A DNA stretch of 6,038 bases from Veillonella sp. (GCA_019419725.1 DXZL01000092.1:1-6038), one strand, 5' to 3'. Positions 1 to 5,979 are shown, numbered from the stretch's first letter. Program-made: numbers and translations. The notes: a model not told the origin generated them from the letters alone.

Positions 1-6
1 ACCCAT

Positions 7-95
7 GCCGGGGTGGCGGAACAGGCAGACGCAACGGACTTAAAATCCGTCGGTTGGAAACAACCGTACCGGTTCGATTCCGGTCCTCGGCACCA
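7..95 (+). tRNA. tRNA-Leu, anticodon UAA, complete with encoded CCA
   Basis: This is a class II tRNA that folds fully by eye. The seven-pair acceptor stem (7-13 with 85-91) has one G-U pair. The D arm has a GCG/CGC stem (16-18 with 30-32). The anticodon stem (34-38 with 46-50) closes a seven-base loop with TAA at 41-43, reading UUA and UUG. The long variable arm, diagnostic of Leu/Ser/Tyr tRNAs, is a perfect six-pair stem with a GAAA loop (51-66). The T arm (68-84) carries TTCGATT. The discriminator A92 and the CCA at 93-95 are encoded, as is common in Firmicutes. A discriminator A together with a UAA anticodon means leucine. Many leucines in the window's genes use TTA, which this tRNA decodes. 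Only six bases precede it, so its promoter and any upstream tRNA partners lie outside the window. Confidence 0.97.
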
Positions 96-98
96 ATT

Positions 99-125
99 AA
101 GACTAACTTCGGTTAGTCTTTTTTT
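99..125 (+). terminator. Rho-independent terminator of the tRNA-Leu transcript
   Basis: A perfect nine-pair stem (99-107 with 112-120) is capped by a C(UUCG)G tetraloop (107-112), an exceptionally stable loop. It runs straight into a T tract (119-125). It starts four bases after the tRNA CCA, so it ends the tRNA transcript and insulates the gene that starts at 168. Confidence 0.93.
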
Positions 126-167
126 CTTATGTAAATTAAGTTTTAATACTACATATTAAATAATACT

Positions 168-623
168 ATGAATAAGAAACCTAAATTGCTAATTAGTGAA
201 TGTCTATGCGGCGTATCATGTCGTTATGATGGAAAAGATAATTATATAGGGAAATTACCATTGTTAAAAGAAATGTTTGATTTAGTACCTGTATGTCCAG
301 AAGTATTAGGTGGACTTAGTACACCGCGTGATCCTGCAGAGCGACAAGGAGAACGTATATGTACGGCTAATGGGACTGATGTAACTAAAGAATTCCTTAT
401 AGGCGCTCAGAATACATTAGATATAGCTTTTCAAAATGGGTGTAATCGGGCTCTAATGAAAGCAAAAAGCCCTAGTTGCGGCTATAAGCGTATTTACGAT
501 GGCACCTTTAGTAAAACCCTACGGGATGGTCATGGATGCACTGTAGAGGCTCTATTAAAGAATAATATTGAAGTGTATACAGAAGATGATATTGATCTAT
601 TAATAGGACAAAAAAAGAGATGA
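168..623 (+). CDS. DUF523 family protein, TudS-like (thiouracil desulfidase fold), 151 aa
   Basis: The protein has the whole short DUF523 signature: an N-terminal ISECLCGVSCRYDG block (residues 9-22), VCPEVLGGLSTPRDPAE (42-58), and KAKSPSCG (98-105). One characterised member of this family, TudS, carries a [4Fe-4S] cluster on three conserved cysteines and removes sulfur from 2-thiouracil. Cys12, Cys43 and Cys104 here are the natural cluster-ligand candidates, and Glu45 and Ser101 sit near them. This mapping is from memory of the family and was not aligned. There is no DUF1722 extension, which many homologues have. There are eight cysteines in all. Cys14 is where I would expect a leucine. No signal peptide or membrane segment is visible, so the protein is cytoplasmic. 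The ATG fits the family N-terminus, but no convincing Shine-Dalgarno site precedes it. It is monocistronic, between two terminators. Family assignment is firm; substrate is unknown. Confidence 0.9.
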   Translation: MNKKPKLLISECLCGVSCRYDGKDNYIGKLPLLKEMFDLVPVCPEVLGGLSTPRDPAERQGERICTANGTDVTKEFLIGAQNTLDIAFQNGCNRALMKAKSPSCGYKRIYDGTFSKTLRDGHGCTVEALLKNNIEVYTEDDIDLLIGQKKR

Positions 624-643
624 GTTTTAACTCATCTCTTTTT
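612..643. terminator. Bidirectional Rho-independent terminator between convergent genes
   Basis: A near-perfect hairpin pairs 612-626 with 629-643 (core AGAGATGAG/CTCATCTCT). It has T tracts on both strands: T639-T643 then T645-T650 on +, and the complement of A610-A616 on -. It sits between the tail-to-tail DUF523 gene and the transferase gene, about 105 bp past the latter's stop, so it can serve both. The left arm includes the last three codons and the TGA stop (621-623) of the DUF523 gene. Confidence 0.88.
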
Positions 644-748
644 GTTTTTTATTACTTTACTATAACCTTAACTGGCTATTATTACATAATTATATGCTTT
701 ACTGATAACAGATTAATATGCTTAACTCAGTACAAGAAATAGTCCAGA

Positions 749-2581
749 TTATTTACCTGCATTTACAGGATCGTTAGTTAATGGTTGTTCCCCTAGTAAG
801 GTAGTAAGGTTATGTAAATTAAATCGATACTTATCATTACTGAAGTCTCGTGTTGCATCATAACGTTGGTTAGGTGCATGCATAAGACCGATTAATGTGT
901 CATATAGTAAATCATTTGTAAAGTATTGATGTTCATGCTTAGTAAGTTCCTCTGCAGTTTGAGGATACGCTGCACGATATTGAGGAGATAAATAAATCCA
1001 GAATGGAATGTGAGTCATAACAAAGTCAAATGTATCTGGGTTATGAGATTTATCTAAACTTTCACCGTGGTCAGAGAAATAGACCATAGCTTGTAAGTTT
1101 AATTTTTCCTTACCATACGTATAGATTTGTTGTAATAACCAATCAGTATACAGTTGGCTATTAGCATATGCTTCTTGGCCATCTGGATACGGGCCTTGTT
1201 TCCATTTACTAAACTCATGAGGGTAACGGTCATTGTAATAAATATGGCTCCCCATGATATGAATAACAATAAAGTTATTTTTCGTAGGATCTACAGATTG
1301 TAATAAAGGCAATAAAGATTCATCATAGCGGTCAGAGAATGCATATGATTCGTGAGACCATTTTGTAGTATCTGCTGTTTTGGCCATTAGAGAAATGGCT
1401 GTATCGTATTCACCAAATACACCTTGGTTACTAAACCAAGAAGTAGTATAACCAGCCTTTTTAGCTACGTCTAAGATGTTTGCTGAATCAAGGAATGGTT
1501 TATCATCATATTGATTGCGTTCGGATAGAGCGCGTTCTAGGGTAGGTACAGTTTGTACATAGGATGAATATGCATTATCAAAGAACACAAAATCTTTGTT
1601 ATCAGAGCGCATATTACCTTGCCATGGTGTATCGTCATAAGGGAAGTTTTGATTATAAACCTTCATATAATCACGAGAACTAGACTCACCAATTACTAAT
1701 ATGATCGTACCTGGTGTTTTATTGGCAGAGGTTTCCTTTGTATCTAAATTGAAGGAATCGAAAACTAAATGATGGTTATCATTATATTGTTGCATCTGTT
1801 TTACATAATCGCCAGCGGCAATCCAATTTGCTACAATACATGTTTTAGGGAATAAGAAGAATGGTACATATACTAAGAATGCTACTATAGATGCAATGAG
1901 CAATGTAGAGCGCATAGGTCGTGTAGTATTTAAGTTTACCACTTCTTTCATTCCTAGATTAGACCAGTAGAGTAGATACGTCCAAGCTACTAGACCAATA
2001 CCAACAGCGATAAGACCAGGAATACCAGCAGCATTTTTTAAGAACCCAAAGGCTTCCTCTGGGTTTGTCATATATACTGCTAGTAAACTAGCTGGCGTTA
2101 AACAATGCCATGTAGTTAAGTAGTATCCGATTTGTAAGAATGGAATAAGACTTAATATCATGGTAATGACTGCCATGATTAATGATGTGGTTTTATGAAG
2201 ACGATTTGTTTGGTTTAGTAAAAATTGAATTCCAGATAAGCCCATAAAAATGAGTAGGCCAAATAAGAAGTCATTAGCGAATTCATAGAAATATAAAGGC
2301 TTAACATAGGACCAGTGGAAAAGGAGTGGGAATGTAAGAGCCCAAAGAATACCGACCAAGCCATATCCTAAAAATGGTCTATGAAAAACTGTACAGCCCA
2401 TAAAGTATTGAAATAAAAAAGTACCTACAATTGTTGGTACTGCTAAAATCGTTATATCTTCTACATCTAGACCTAATGTAATAGGTTCATAGATGAAAAA
2501 TAGAGCTATATATAAAACAATACCAATGATACCAAAGCGAAAGATGGGGTTTCTCCCAATTTGCTTTAAACTAGATGACAT
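749..2581 (-). CDS. Membrane-anchored phosphoethanolamine transferase (EptA/MCR-like, sulfatase superfamily), 610 aa
   Basis: The protein is an N-terminal membrane region followed by an alkaline-phosphatase/sulfatase-fold catalytic domain. By eye there are seven hydrophobic segments (about residues 16-31, 43-62, 70-90, 101-122, 131-157, 184-206 and 225-244). A soluble domain from about 290 to 570 would face the cell surface. Catalytic motifs are VIGESSSRD (296-304), HIMGSH (441-446) and FSDHGE (502-507). By analogy with MCR-1 and EptA, Glu299, Ser300, Asp504 and His505 would hold the catalytic zinc, with Ser300 in place of their nucleophilic Thr. His446 and His513 or His524 would be substrate-side histidines. 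Family members move phosphoethanolamine from phosphatidylethanolamine to lipid A, core sugars or other glycans; the acceptor here is unknown. A GTG at 2608 could add nine residues but has no ribosome site, whereas ATG 2581 does. The gene stands alone, divergent from scpA. An LTA-synthase-type phosphoglycerol transferase is less likely, because the GES and GSH motifs are EptA-like. Confidence 0.87.
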   Translation of the reverse strand: MSSSLKQIGRNPIFRFGIIGIVLYIALFFIYEPITLGLDVEDITILAVPTIVGTFLFQYFMGCTVFHRPFLGYGLVGILWALTFPLLFHWSYVKPLYFYEFANDFLFGLLIFMGLSGIQFLLNQTNRLHKTTSLIMAVITMILSLIPFLQIGYYLTTWHCLTPASLLAVYMTNPEEAFGFLKNAAGIPGLIAVGIGLVAWTYLLYWSNLGMKEVVNLNTTRPMRSTLLIASIVAFLVYVPFFLFPKTCIVANWIAAGDYVKQMQQYNDNHHLVFDSFNLDTKETSANKTPGTIILVIGESSSRDYMKVYNQNFPYDDTPWQGNMRSDNKDFVFFDNAYSSYVQTVPTLERALSERNQYDDKPFLDSANILDVAKKAGYTTSWFSNQGVFGEYDTAISLMAKTADTTKWSHESYAFSDRYDESLLPLLQSVDPTKNNFIVIHIMGSHIYYNDRYPHEFSKWKQGPYPDGQEAYANSQLYTDWLLQQIYTYGKEKLNLQAMVYFSDHGESLDKSHNPDTFDFVMTHIPFWIYLSPQYRAAYPQTAEELTKHEHQYFTNDLLYDTLIGLMHAPNQRYDATRDFSNDKYRFNLHNLTTLLGEQPLTNDPVNAGK

Positions 2582-2588
2582 AATAAAT

Positions 2589-2595
2589 CCCCTCT
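2589..2595 (-). promoter_or_regulatory. Ribosome binding site that sets the transferase start at 2581
   Basis: Read on the minus strand this is AGAGGGG, seven bases before the ATG at 2581. The upstream GTG at 2608 is preceded only by an A/T-rich run with no purine block. This favours the shorter protein, MSSSLKQIG..., over the nine-residue extension. Confidence 0.8.
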
Positions 2596-2640
2596 TGAAG
2601 GAATACACAATAAATTTTTTTTCTATAATATATAATAATT

Positions 2641-2670
2641 ACTATAATAAAGATAGCAGATGACTGTAAA
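2641..2670 (-). promoter_or_regulatory. Candidate promoter for the phosphoethanolamine transferase gene
   Basis: On the minus strand, TTTACA (2665-2670) and TATAGT (2641-2646) are separated by 18 bases, each one mismatch from the sigma-70 type consensus. This would give a 5' leader of about 50-55 bases before ATG 2581. The stretch just downstream is so rich in TATTAT-like words that other -10 choices are possible. Confidence 0.35.
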
Positions 2671-2682
2671 AAAAACAATTAT

Positions 2683-2712
2683 TTGAAAGTACTACTATAA
2701 ATGCTTTATAAT
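2683..2712 (+). promoter_or_regulatory. Promoter of the scpA-scpB-rluB-flavoprotein-cmk operon
   Basis: TTGAAA (2683-2688) and a perfect TATAAT (2707-2712) are separated by 18 bases. Transcription would start near 2719, giving a leader of about 30 bases before the scpA ATG at 2750. No hairpin or riboswitch is visible in that short leader, so no attenuation is suggested. Confidence 0.6.
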
Positions 2713-2735
2713 TATATAGTTAAAGTATATTTTCT

Positions 2736-2740
2736 AAGGA
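2736..2740 (+). promoter_or_regulatory. Ribosome binding site that sets the scpA start at 2750
   Basis: AAGGA lies nine bases before ATG 2750. A TTG at 2741, three codons upstream in frame, directly abuts this AAGGA and would leave no spacing. ATG 2750 is therefore the better start. Confidence 0.7.
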
Positions 2741-2749
2741 TTGGGGTTT

Positions 2750-3475
2750 ATGGGAGATTATAATTATAAGTTAGATGTTTTTGAAGGTCCTTTAGACTTG
2801 CTTTTACATCTCATTGAAAAACATAAAATAGAAATCACCGATATTCCTATCGTTGAAATTACGAGCCAATACTTGGAATATTTAGATAATTGGAATCACT
2901 TTGATATTCATTATAGTAGTGAGTTTCTTGTAATGGCATCTACCTTATTGCAGATTAAATCGCGTATGTTACTGCCTAAAGCTGAACCTGAGCCGGATGA
3001 AGCTGAGGATCCACGTGATGAATTAGTAGCAAAATTAGTAGAGTTTAAGAAAATCAAAGATTTTACAGCTCTATTAATGGAGCGTACAGCAATTTCTGCC
3101 AATATATTTAGTAGACCTGAAGAAACAAGCGTACTTGGATTAGATAATGTATATAATTTAGAGCTTTCCCAATTATACGAGATTTTTTATCAAACCTTGA
3201 AGCGAGCTAAGGAATTACCTGAAGAGGAACCTATTCGTGAAGTAAAGGTTGAAAAAGACAGTTATAGCTTAGAAGATATGATTCTGTCTTTATCTAGTCG
3301 TATACGTCGTGGTGAAAGTTTACACTTTAGAGAGTTATTAGTGGCAATTGAAACAAAGAGTGGAATGGTAACGATCTTTATGGCTGTTTTAGAATTGTTG
3401 AAACAACAAATTATGGAAATGAGCTATGAAGAGGATGATATTGTATTCACTGCAGCCTTAGAAGGTACCGTATAG
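2750..3475 (+). CDS. scpA: Segregation and condensation protein A (ScpA), kleisin subunit of SMC-ScpAB, 241 aa
   Basis: ScpA is the bacterial kleisin. Its N-terminal domain binds the neck of one SMC subunit, its C-terminal winged helix binds the head of the other, and its middle holds an ScpB dimer, closing the ring that organises and segregates the chromosome. The sequence shows the family N-terminus YKLDVFEGPLDLLLHLI (6-22), the helix ASTLLQIKSRMLLP (63-76), an acidic linker (79-91), a second charged linker (155-170), and a C-terminal winged-helix stretch around 191-235. The length is normal for the family. ATG 2750 was preferred to the in-frame TTG at 2741 on ribosome-site spacing. It is the first gene of the operon, 12 bases before scpB, and is probably driven by the promoter at 2683-2712. 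Nothing is truncated. Confidence 0.97.
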   Translation: MGDYNYKLDVFEGPLDLLLHLIEKHKIEITDIPIVEITSQYLEYLDNWNHFDIHYSSEFLVMASTLLQIKSRMLLPKAEPEPDEAEDPRDELVAKLVEFKKIKDFTALLMERTAISANIFSRPEETSVLGLDNVYNLELSQLYEIFYQTLKRAKELPEEEPIREVKVEKDSYSLEDMILSLSSRIRRGESLHFRELLVAIETKSGMVTIFMAVLELLKQQIMEMSYEEDDIVFTAALEGTV

Positions 3476-3487
3476 AAAGGGGGCTAT

Positions 3488-3997
3488 ATGAGCTTACCAA
3501 CAATGCATTTAGAGGCCGTATTGTTTTCATCGGCAAAGCCTATATCAATAGATATGCTTGGAGAAGTATTTGGACTTTCAACAGAGGAAGTACAGGACTA
3601 TATAGACACATTACAACGTGAGCTTGAAGACCAAAATCGAGGTATCCGATTGAGAGTATCAGGGGCTGGTGTTGAGTTAGTTAGCGCTATGGAAAGCGCT
3701 GATTATGTAGGTCATATACGTAAGCGAGAAGATAAATTATCTAATGCAGCGATGGAAACATTAGCTGTTATAGCCTATAAACAACCTATAACTAAAGCTG
3801 AAATTGAAGAAATCCGCGGTGTAAATAGCGATAAGATTATTAAACAATTACTCACTCGATCTCTTATTGCTGAGCTAGGTCATAAAGACACTGTAGGAAG
3901 ACCTATTCTTTATGGCACAACTGACGAGTTTTTAAGAAGTGCTGGTGTAGAATCTATTGAAGCTTTACATCAAGAAGTTTCGGAAACAGAAGGATAA
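3488..3997 (+). CDS. scpB: Segregation and condensation protein B (ScpB), 169 aa
   Basis: ScpB is the dimeric KITE subunit of SMC-ScpAB; it binds the middle of ScpA and helps control the SMC ATPase cycle. The protein starts with the typical LEAVLFSSAKPIS (8-20), beginning the first winged helix. The second winged helix holds the family hallmark LAVIAYKQPITKAEIEEIRG (92-111). VGRPILYGTTDEFL (136-149) closes the conserved core. His132 is where I would expect an arginine in many homologues, a small departure with no obvious consequence. A very strong ribosome site, AAAGGGGG at 3476-3483, sits four bases before the ATG. The length is slightly short for the family because the C-terminal tail is brief. 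The stop is followed after one base by rluB, and the rluB ribosome site is inside the end of scpB, so the two are translationally linked. Confidence 0.97.
   Translation: MSLPTMHLEAVLFSSAKPISIDMLGEVFGLSTEEVQDYIDTLQRELEDQNRGIRLRVSGAGVELVSAMESADYVGHIRKREDKLSNAAMETLAVIAYKQPITKAEIEEIRGVNSDKIIKQLLTRSLIAELGHKDTVGRPILYGTTDEFLRSAGVESIEALHQEVSETEG
3988..3994 (+). promoter_or_regulatory. Ribosome binding site of rluB, inside the 3' end of scpB
   Basis: AGAAGGA precedes ATG 3999 by four bases and lies in the last scpB codons, just before its TAA. A TTG at 3957 opens the same frame earlier, but it would add 14 residues unlike the family N-terminus. ATG 3999 is clearly the start. Confidence 0.85.
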
Positions 3998-3998
3998 T

Positions 3999-4727
3999 AT
4001 GGAACGATTACAAAAATTTATTGCTAGTTGTGGTGTTGCATCACGACGTAAGGCAGAAGAATTAATTACAGAGGGGAAAGTTCAGGTTAATGGCCGCAAG
4101 GTAACTGAGCTGGGCGTTAAAATTGACCCTCAAAAAGATAAGGTTAAGGTTAATGGTCAATTATTGGCGCAAGAAAAGCCTGTATATTATTTATTAAATA
4201 AGCCGAAGGGCGTCATTACATCTGTATCTGACCCTCAAGGTCGAGAAACTGTTTTAGATTATATTAAAAATGAATCTAAACGCATTTATCCTATTGGTCG
4301 TCTCGATTTATATACGGAAGGTTTATTATTACTTACCAATGATGGTGAGTTAGCACAAAACTTAACACATCCATCTAAAGGTGTAGAAAAAACCTATGAA
4401 GTGCGCATTAAAGGTCGCGTTCGTGATGAAGATTTACAAGTCATTGCCAATGGCGTTAAACTTGAAGACGGAATGACAGCACCTGCTACAATTGTAGACT
4501 TAGGTTTTGACGATCATAACGGTGTTCATGAAGTAGAGATTACAATTCATGAAGGTCGTAATCGCCAAGTTCGTCGTATGTTTGAACACTTTGGGTATCG
4601 CATTCATAACTTAAAACGTATTGCTTATGCAGGTCTCACATTGGGTGGTGTAAAACGTGGTGCTTCTCGTCAACTTACTATTAGAGAGGTTAAAGCACTT
4701 AAAGCGTTGGGGACTGATAAGAAATGA
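3999..4727 (+). CDS. rluB: 23S rRNA pseudouridine synthase, RluB/RsuA family, 242 aa
   Basis: This enzyme isomerises uridine to pseudouridine in RNA. RluB of E. coli acts on 23S rRNA U2605, and Firmicute proteins encoded beside scpB are taken as its equivalents. An N-terminal S4 RNA-binding domain (about 2-60) begins MERLQKFIASCGVASRRKAE. A linker leads to the catalytic domain, which opens with YYLLNKPKGVITS (63-75). The catalytic aspartate is Asp103 in GRLDLYTEGLLLLTNDGEL (100-118). The conserved GRNRQVRRMFEHFG (186-199) completes the active site. Length is normal for the short RluB form without a long tail. The gene starts one base after scpB, and its TGA overlaps the next gene's ATG. RsuA (16S) and RluE/RluF share the fold; the S4 domain, motif style and scpAB neighbourhood favour RluB. 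The exact target uridine is inferred. Confidence 0.93.
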   Translation: MERLQKFIASCGVASRRKAEELITEGKVQVNGRKVTELGVKIDPQKDKVKVNGQLLAQEKPVYYLLNKPKGVITSVSDPQGRETVLDYIKNESKRIYPIGRLDLYTEGLLLLTNDGELAQNLTHPSKGVEKTYEVRIKGRVRDEDLQVIANGVKLEDGMTAPATIVDLGFDDHNGVHEVEITIHEGRNRQVRRMFEHFGYRIHNLKRIAYAGLTLGGVKRGASRQLTIREVKALKALGTDKK

Positions 4728-5971
4728 AACAAATCATAGTCATTGGTGGTGGTGCGGCAGGTCTTATGGCGGCTGTTATAGCAGGTCGTGAAGGTGCTCG
4801 TGTCATATTACTTGAAAAAATGAATATGGTTGGTAAGAAGATGGGGATTACCGGTAAAGGTCGATGTAATATTACAAATAATGCAGATATGACTGAGTTC
4901 ATTAAAAATACGCCAGGTAATGGCAAGTTCCTCTACGGTGCTTATGAACGCTTTAGTAATGAAGACTTGCTTGAACTATTACATAGTTGGGGTTTGAAAA
5001 CTAAGGTAGAACGTGGTGGTCGCGTATTCCCTGAATCTGATTCCGCTCTAGAAGTACGCAATACATTCATGAAAATCTTGAAAAAGTATAATGTTCAAGT
5101 TCATTTAAATGAACCTGTTACATCTATTACTGTAAAAGATGATCGAGTAGTGGGTGTTACAACAGATAAAGAACAATATGCTTGTGATGCTGCTATCATC
5201 TGTACTGGGGGTGCTTCTTATCCTTTAACAGGTTCGACTGGTGATGGATATACTTTAGCTAAGAAAATAGGGCATACCATTACGGATATTAGACCATCGT
5301 TGGTGCCAATTGTAACTGAGGAATCATGGGTGAAGGATATTATGGGGCTTAGCCTTCGTAATGTTGAGGTATCCGTTATTTCTAAAAATAAGGTACAGGC
5401 CAAGCAATTCGGGGAAATGATGTTCACCCATTTCGGCCTTACAGGTCCTACCATCTTGTCGTTAAGTCATACGGTAGGCAAATTATTGCGTAAGAAAAAT
5501 CCTCAAATTACTATTGAAATAAATCTTAAGCCTGCATTAACTGCAGAAGTATTAGATAAGCGATTACAAAAAGATTTTGATTTATATTCTAAGAAACAAT
5601 TGGCTAATGGAATGAAGGATTTACTGCCGGTAAATCTTATTCCTATTGTTATAAAGCTTGCTGAATTAGATCCAAGCAAACCAATTAATCAAATCACAAA
5701 AGAAGAACGTTTGCGTTTATGTCATGTATTACAACATATGACATTAACTGTTAAGGAGTTACGCCCTGTGGCAGAAGCCATTGTTACAGCTGGTGGTATA
5801 TCGTTGAAAGAATTTAGTCCTAAAACAATGGAATCTAAATTAGTGAAAGGCTTATATGGCGCTGGTGAGGTATTGGATATTGATGCCTTTACAGGTGGCT
5901 ATAATTTACAAGCCGCTTTCTCCACTGGTTATGTAGCGGCTATGCATGCTGTACATGGTGATGAAGAATAG
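4724..5971 (+). CDS. HI0933/YhiN-family FAD-dependent oxidoreductase, possible 23S rRNA dihydrouridine synthase (RdsA-like), 415 aa
   Basis: This is a two-dinucleotide-fold flavoprotein of the HI0933-like family, often annotated as NAD(P)/FAD-dependent or aminoacetone oxidase. FAD is bound by the N-terminal Rossmann motif IGGGAAGL (7-14), ending at Glu31. The family block ITGKGRCNITNN follows (42-53), then ICTGGASYPLTGSTGDG (159-175), MFTHFGLTGP (233-242), and the C-terminal TAGGISLKEFSPKTMESK (355-372) with GEVLDIDAFTGGYNLQ (381-396). E. coli YhiN has the same blocks. To my recollection YhiN was recently shown to make dihydrouridine at 23S rRNA position 2449 and was renamed RdsA, so an rRNA role here is plausible but unproven. 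There is no signal peptide. The ATG overlaps the rluB stop by four bases with no strong ribosome site of its own, implying translational coupling. cmk follows after eight bases. Family assignment is firm; the reaction is inference. Confidence 0.9.
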   Translation: MKQIIVIGGGAAGLMAAVIAGREGARVILLEKMNMVGKKMGITGKGRCNITNNADMTEFIKNTPGNGKFLYGAYERFSNEDLLELLHSWGLKTKVERGGRVFPESDSALEVRNTFMKILKKYNVQVHLNEPVTSITVKDDRVVGVTTDKEQYACDAAIICTGGASYPLTGSTGDGYTLAKKIGHTITDIRPSLVPIVTEESWVKDIMGLSLRNVEVSVISKNKVQAKQFGEMMFTHFGLTGPTILSLSHTVGKLLRKKNPQITIEINLKPALTAEVLDKRLQKDFDLYSKKQLANGMKDLLPVNLIPIVIKLAELDPSKPINQITKEERLRLCHVLQHMTLTVKELRPVAEAIVTAGGISLKEFSPKTMESKLVKGLYGAGEVLDIDAFTGGYNLQAAFSTGYVAAMHAVHGDEE

Positions 5972-5979
5972 AGGTTATT

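Noticed and set aside
7..125. tRNA-Leu 3' end as an attachment site for an integrated element
   Set aside because: No second copy of the tRNA 3' end, no integrase and no phage-like gene is visible, and a normal terminator follows the tRNA directly.
749..2581. Lipoteichoic acid synthase or true sulfatase as the identity of the membrane transferase
   Set aside because: No sulfatase C-x-P/A-x-R motif is present, and the IGESSSRD, HIMGSHIYYNDRYP and FSDHGE blocks resemble phosphoethanolamine transferases more than LtaS.
2609..2749. Riboswitch, small RNA or small gene in the AT-rich divergent region
   Set aside because: The run is mostly A/T with TATAAT-like words. I see no stable GC-containing hairpin, no conserved RNA motif and no open frame with a ribosome site.
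2911..3102. A 63-codon open frame on the minus strand inside scpA
   Set aside because: It lies wholly antisense to a strongly conserved gene, its protein is low-complexity (Ser/Gly/Ala rich) and matches nothing I know, and no ribosome site precedes it.
3957..3998. Upstream TTG start extending rluB by 14 residues into scpB
   Set aside because: The added residues are not RluB-like and run through the scpB stop region. ATG 3999 has AGAAGGA at the right distance and gives the standard MERLQKFIA start.
4699..4926. A 75-codon open frame on the minus strand across the rluB-flavoprotein junction
   Set aside because: It is antisense to the conserved FAD-binding motif of the flavoprotein. The proline-rich product is the mirror of Gly-rich coding sequence and shows no domain.
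5218..5454. A 78-codon open frame on the minus strand inside the flavoprotein gene
   Set aside because: It is antisense to conserved coding sequence, with no family motif or ribosome site.
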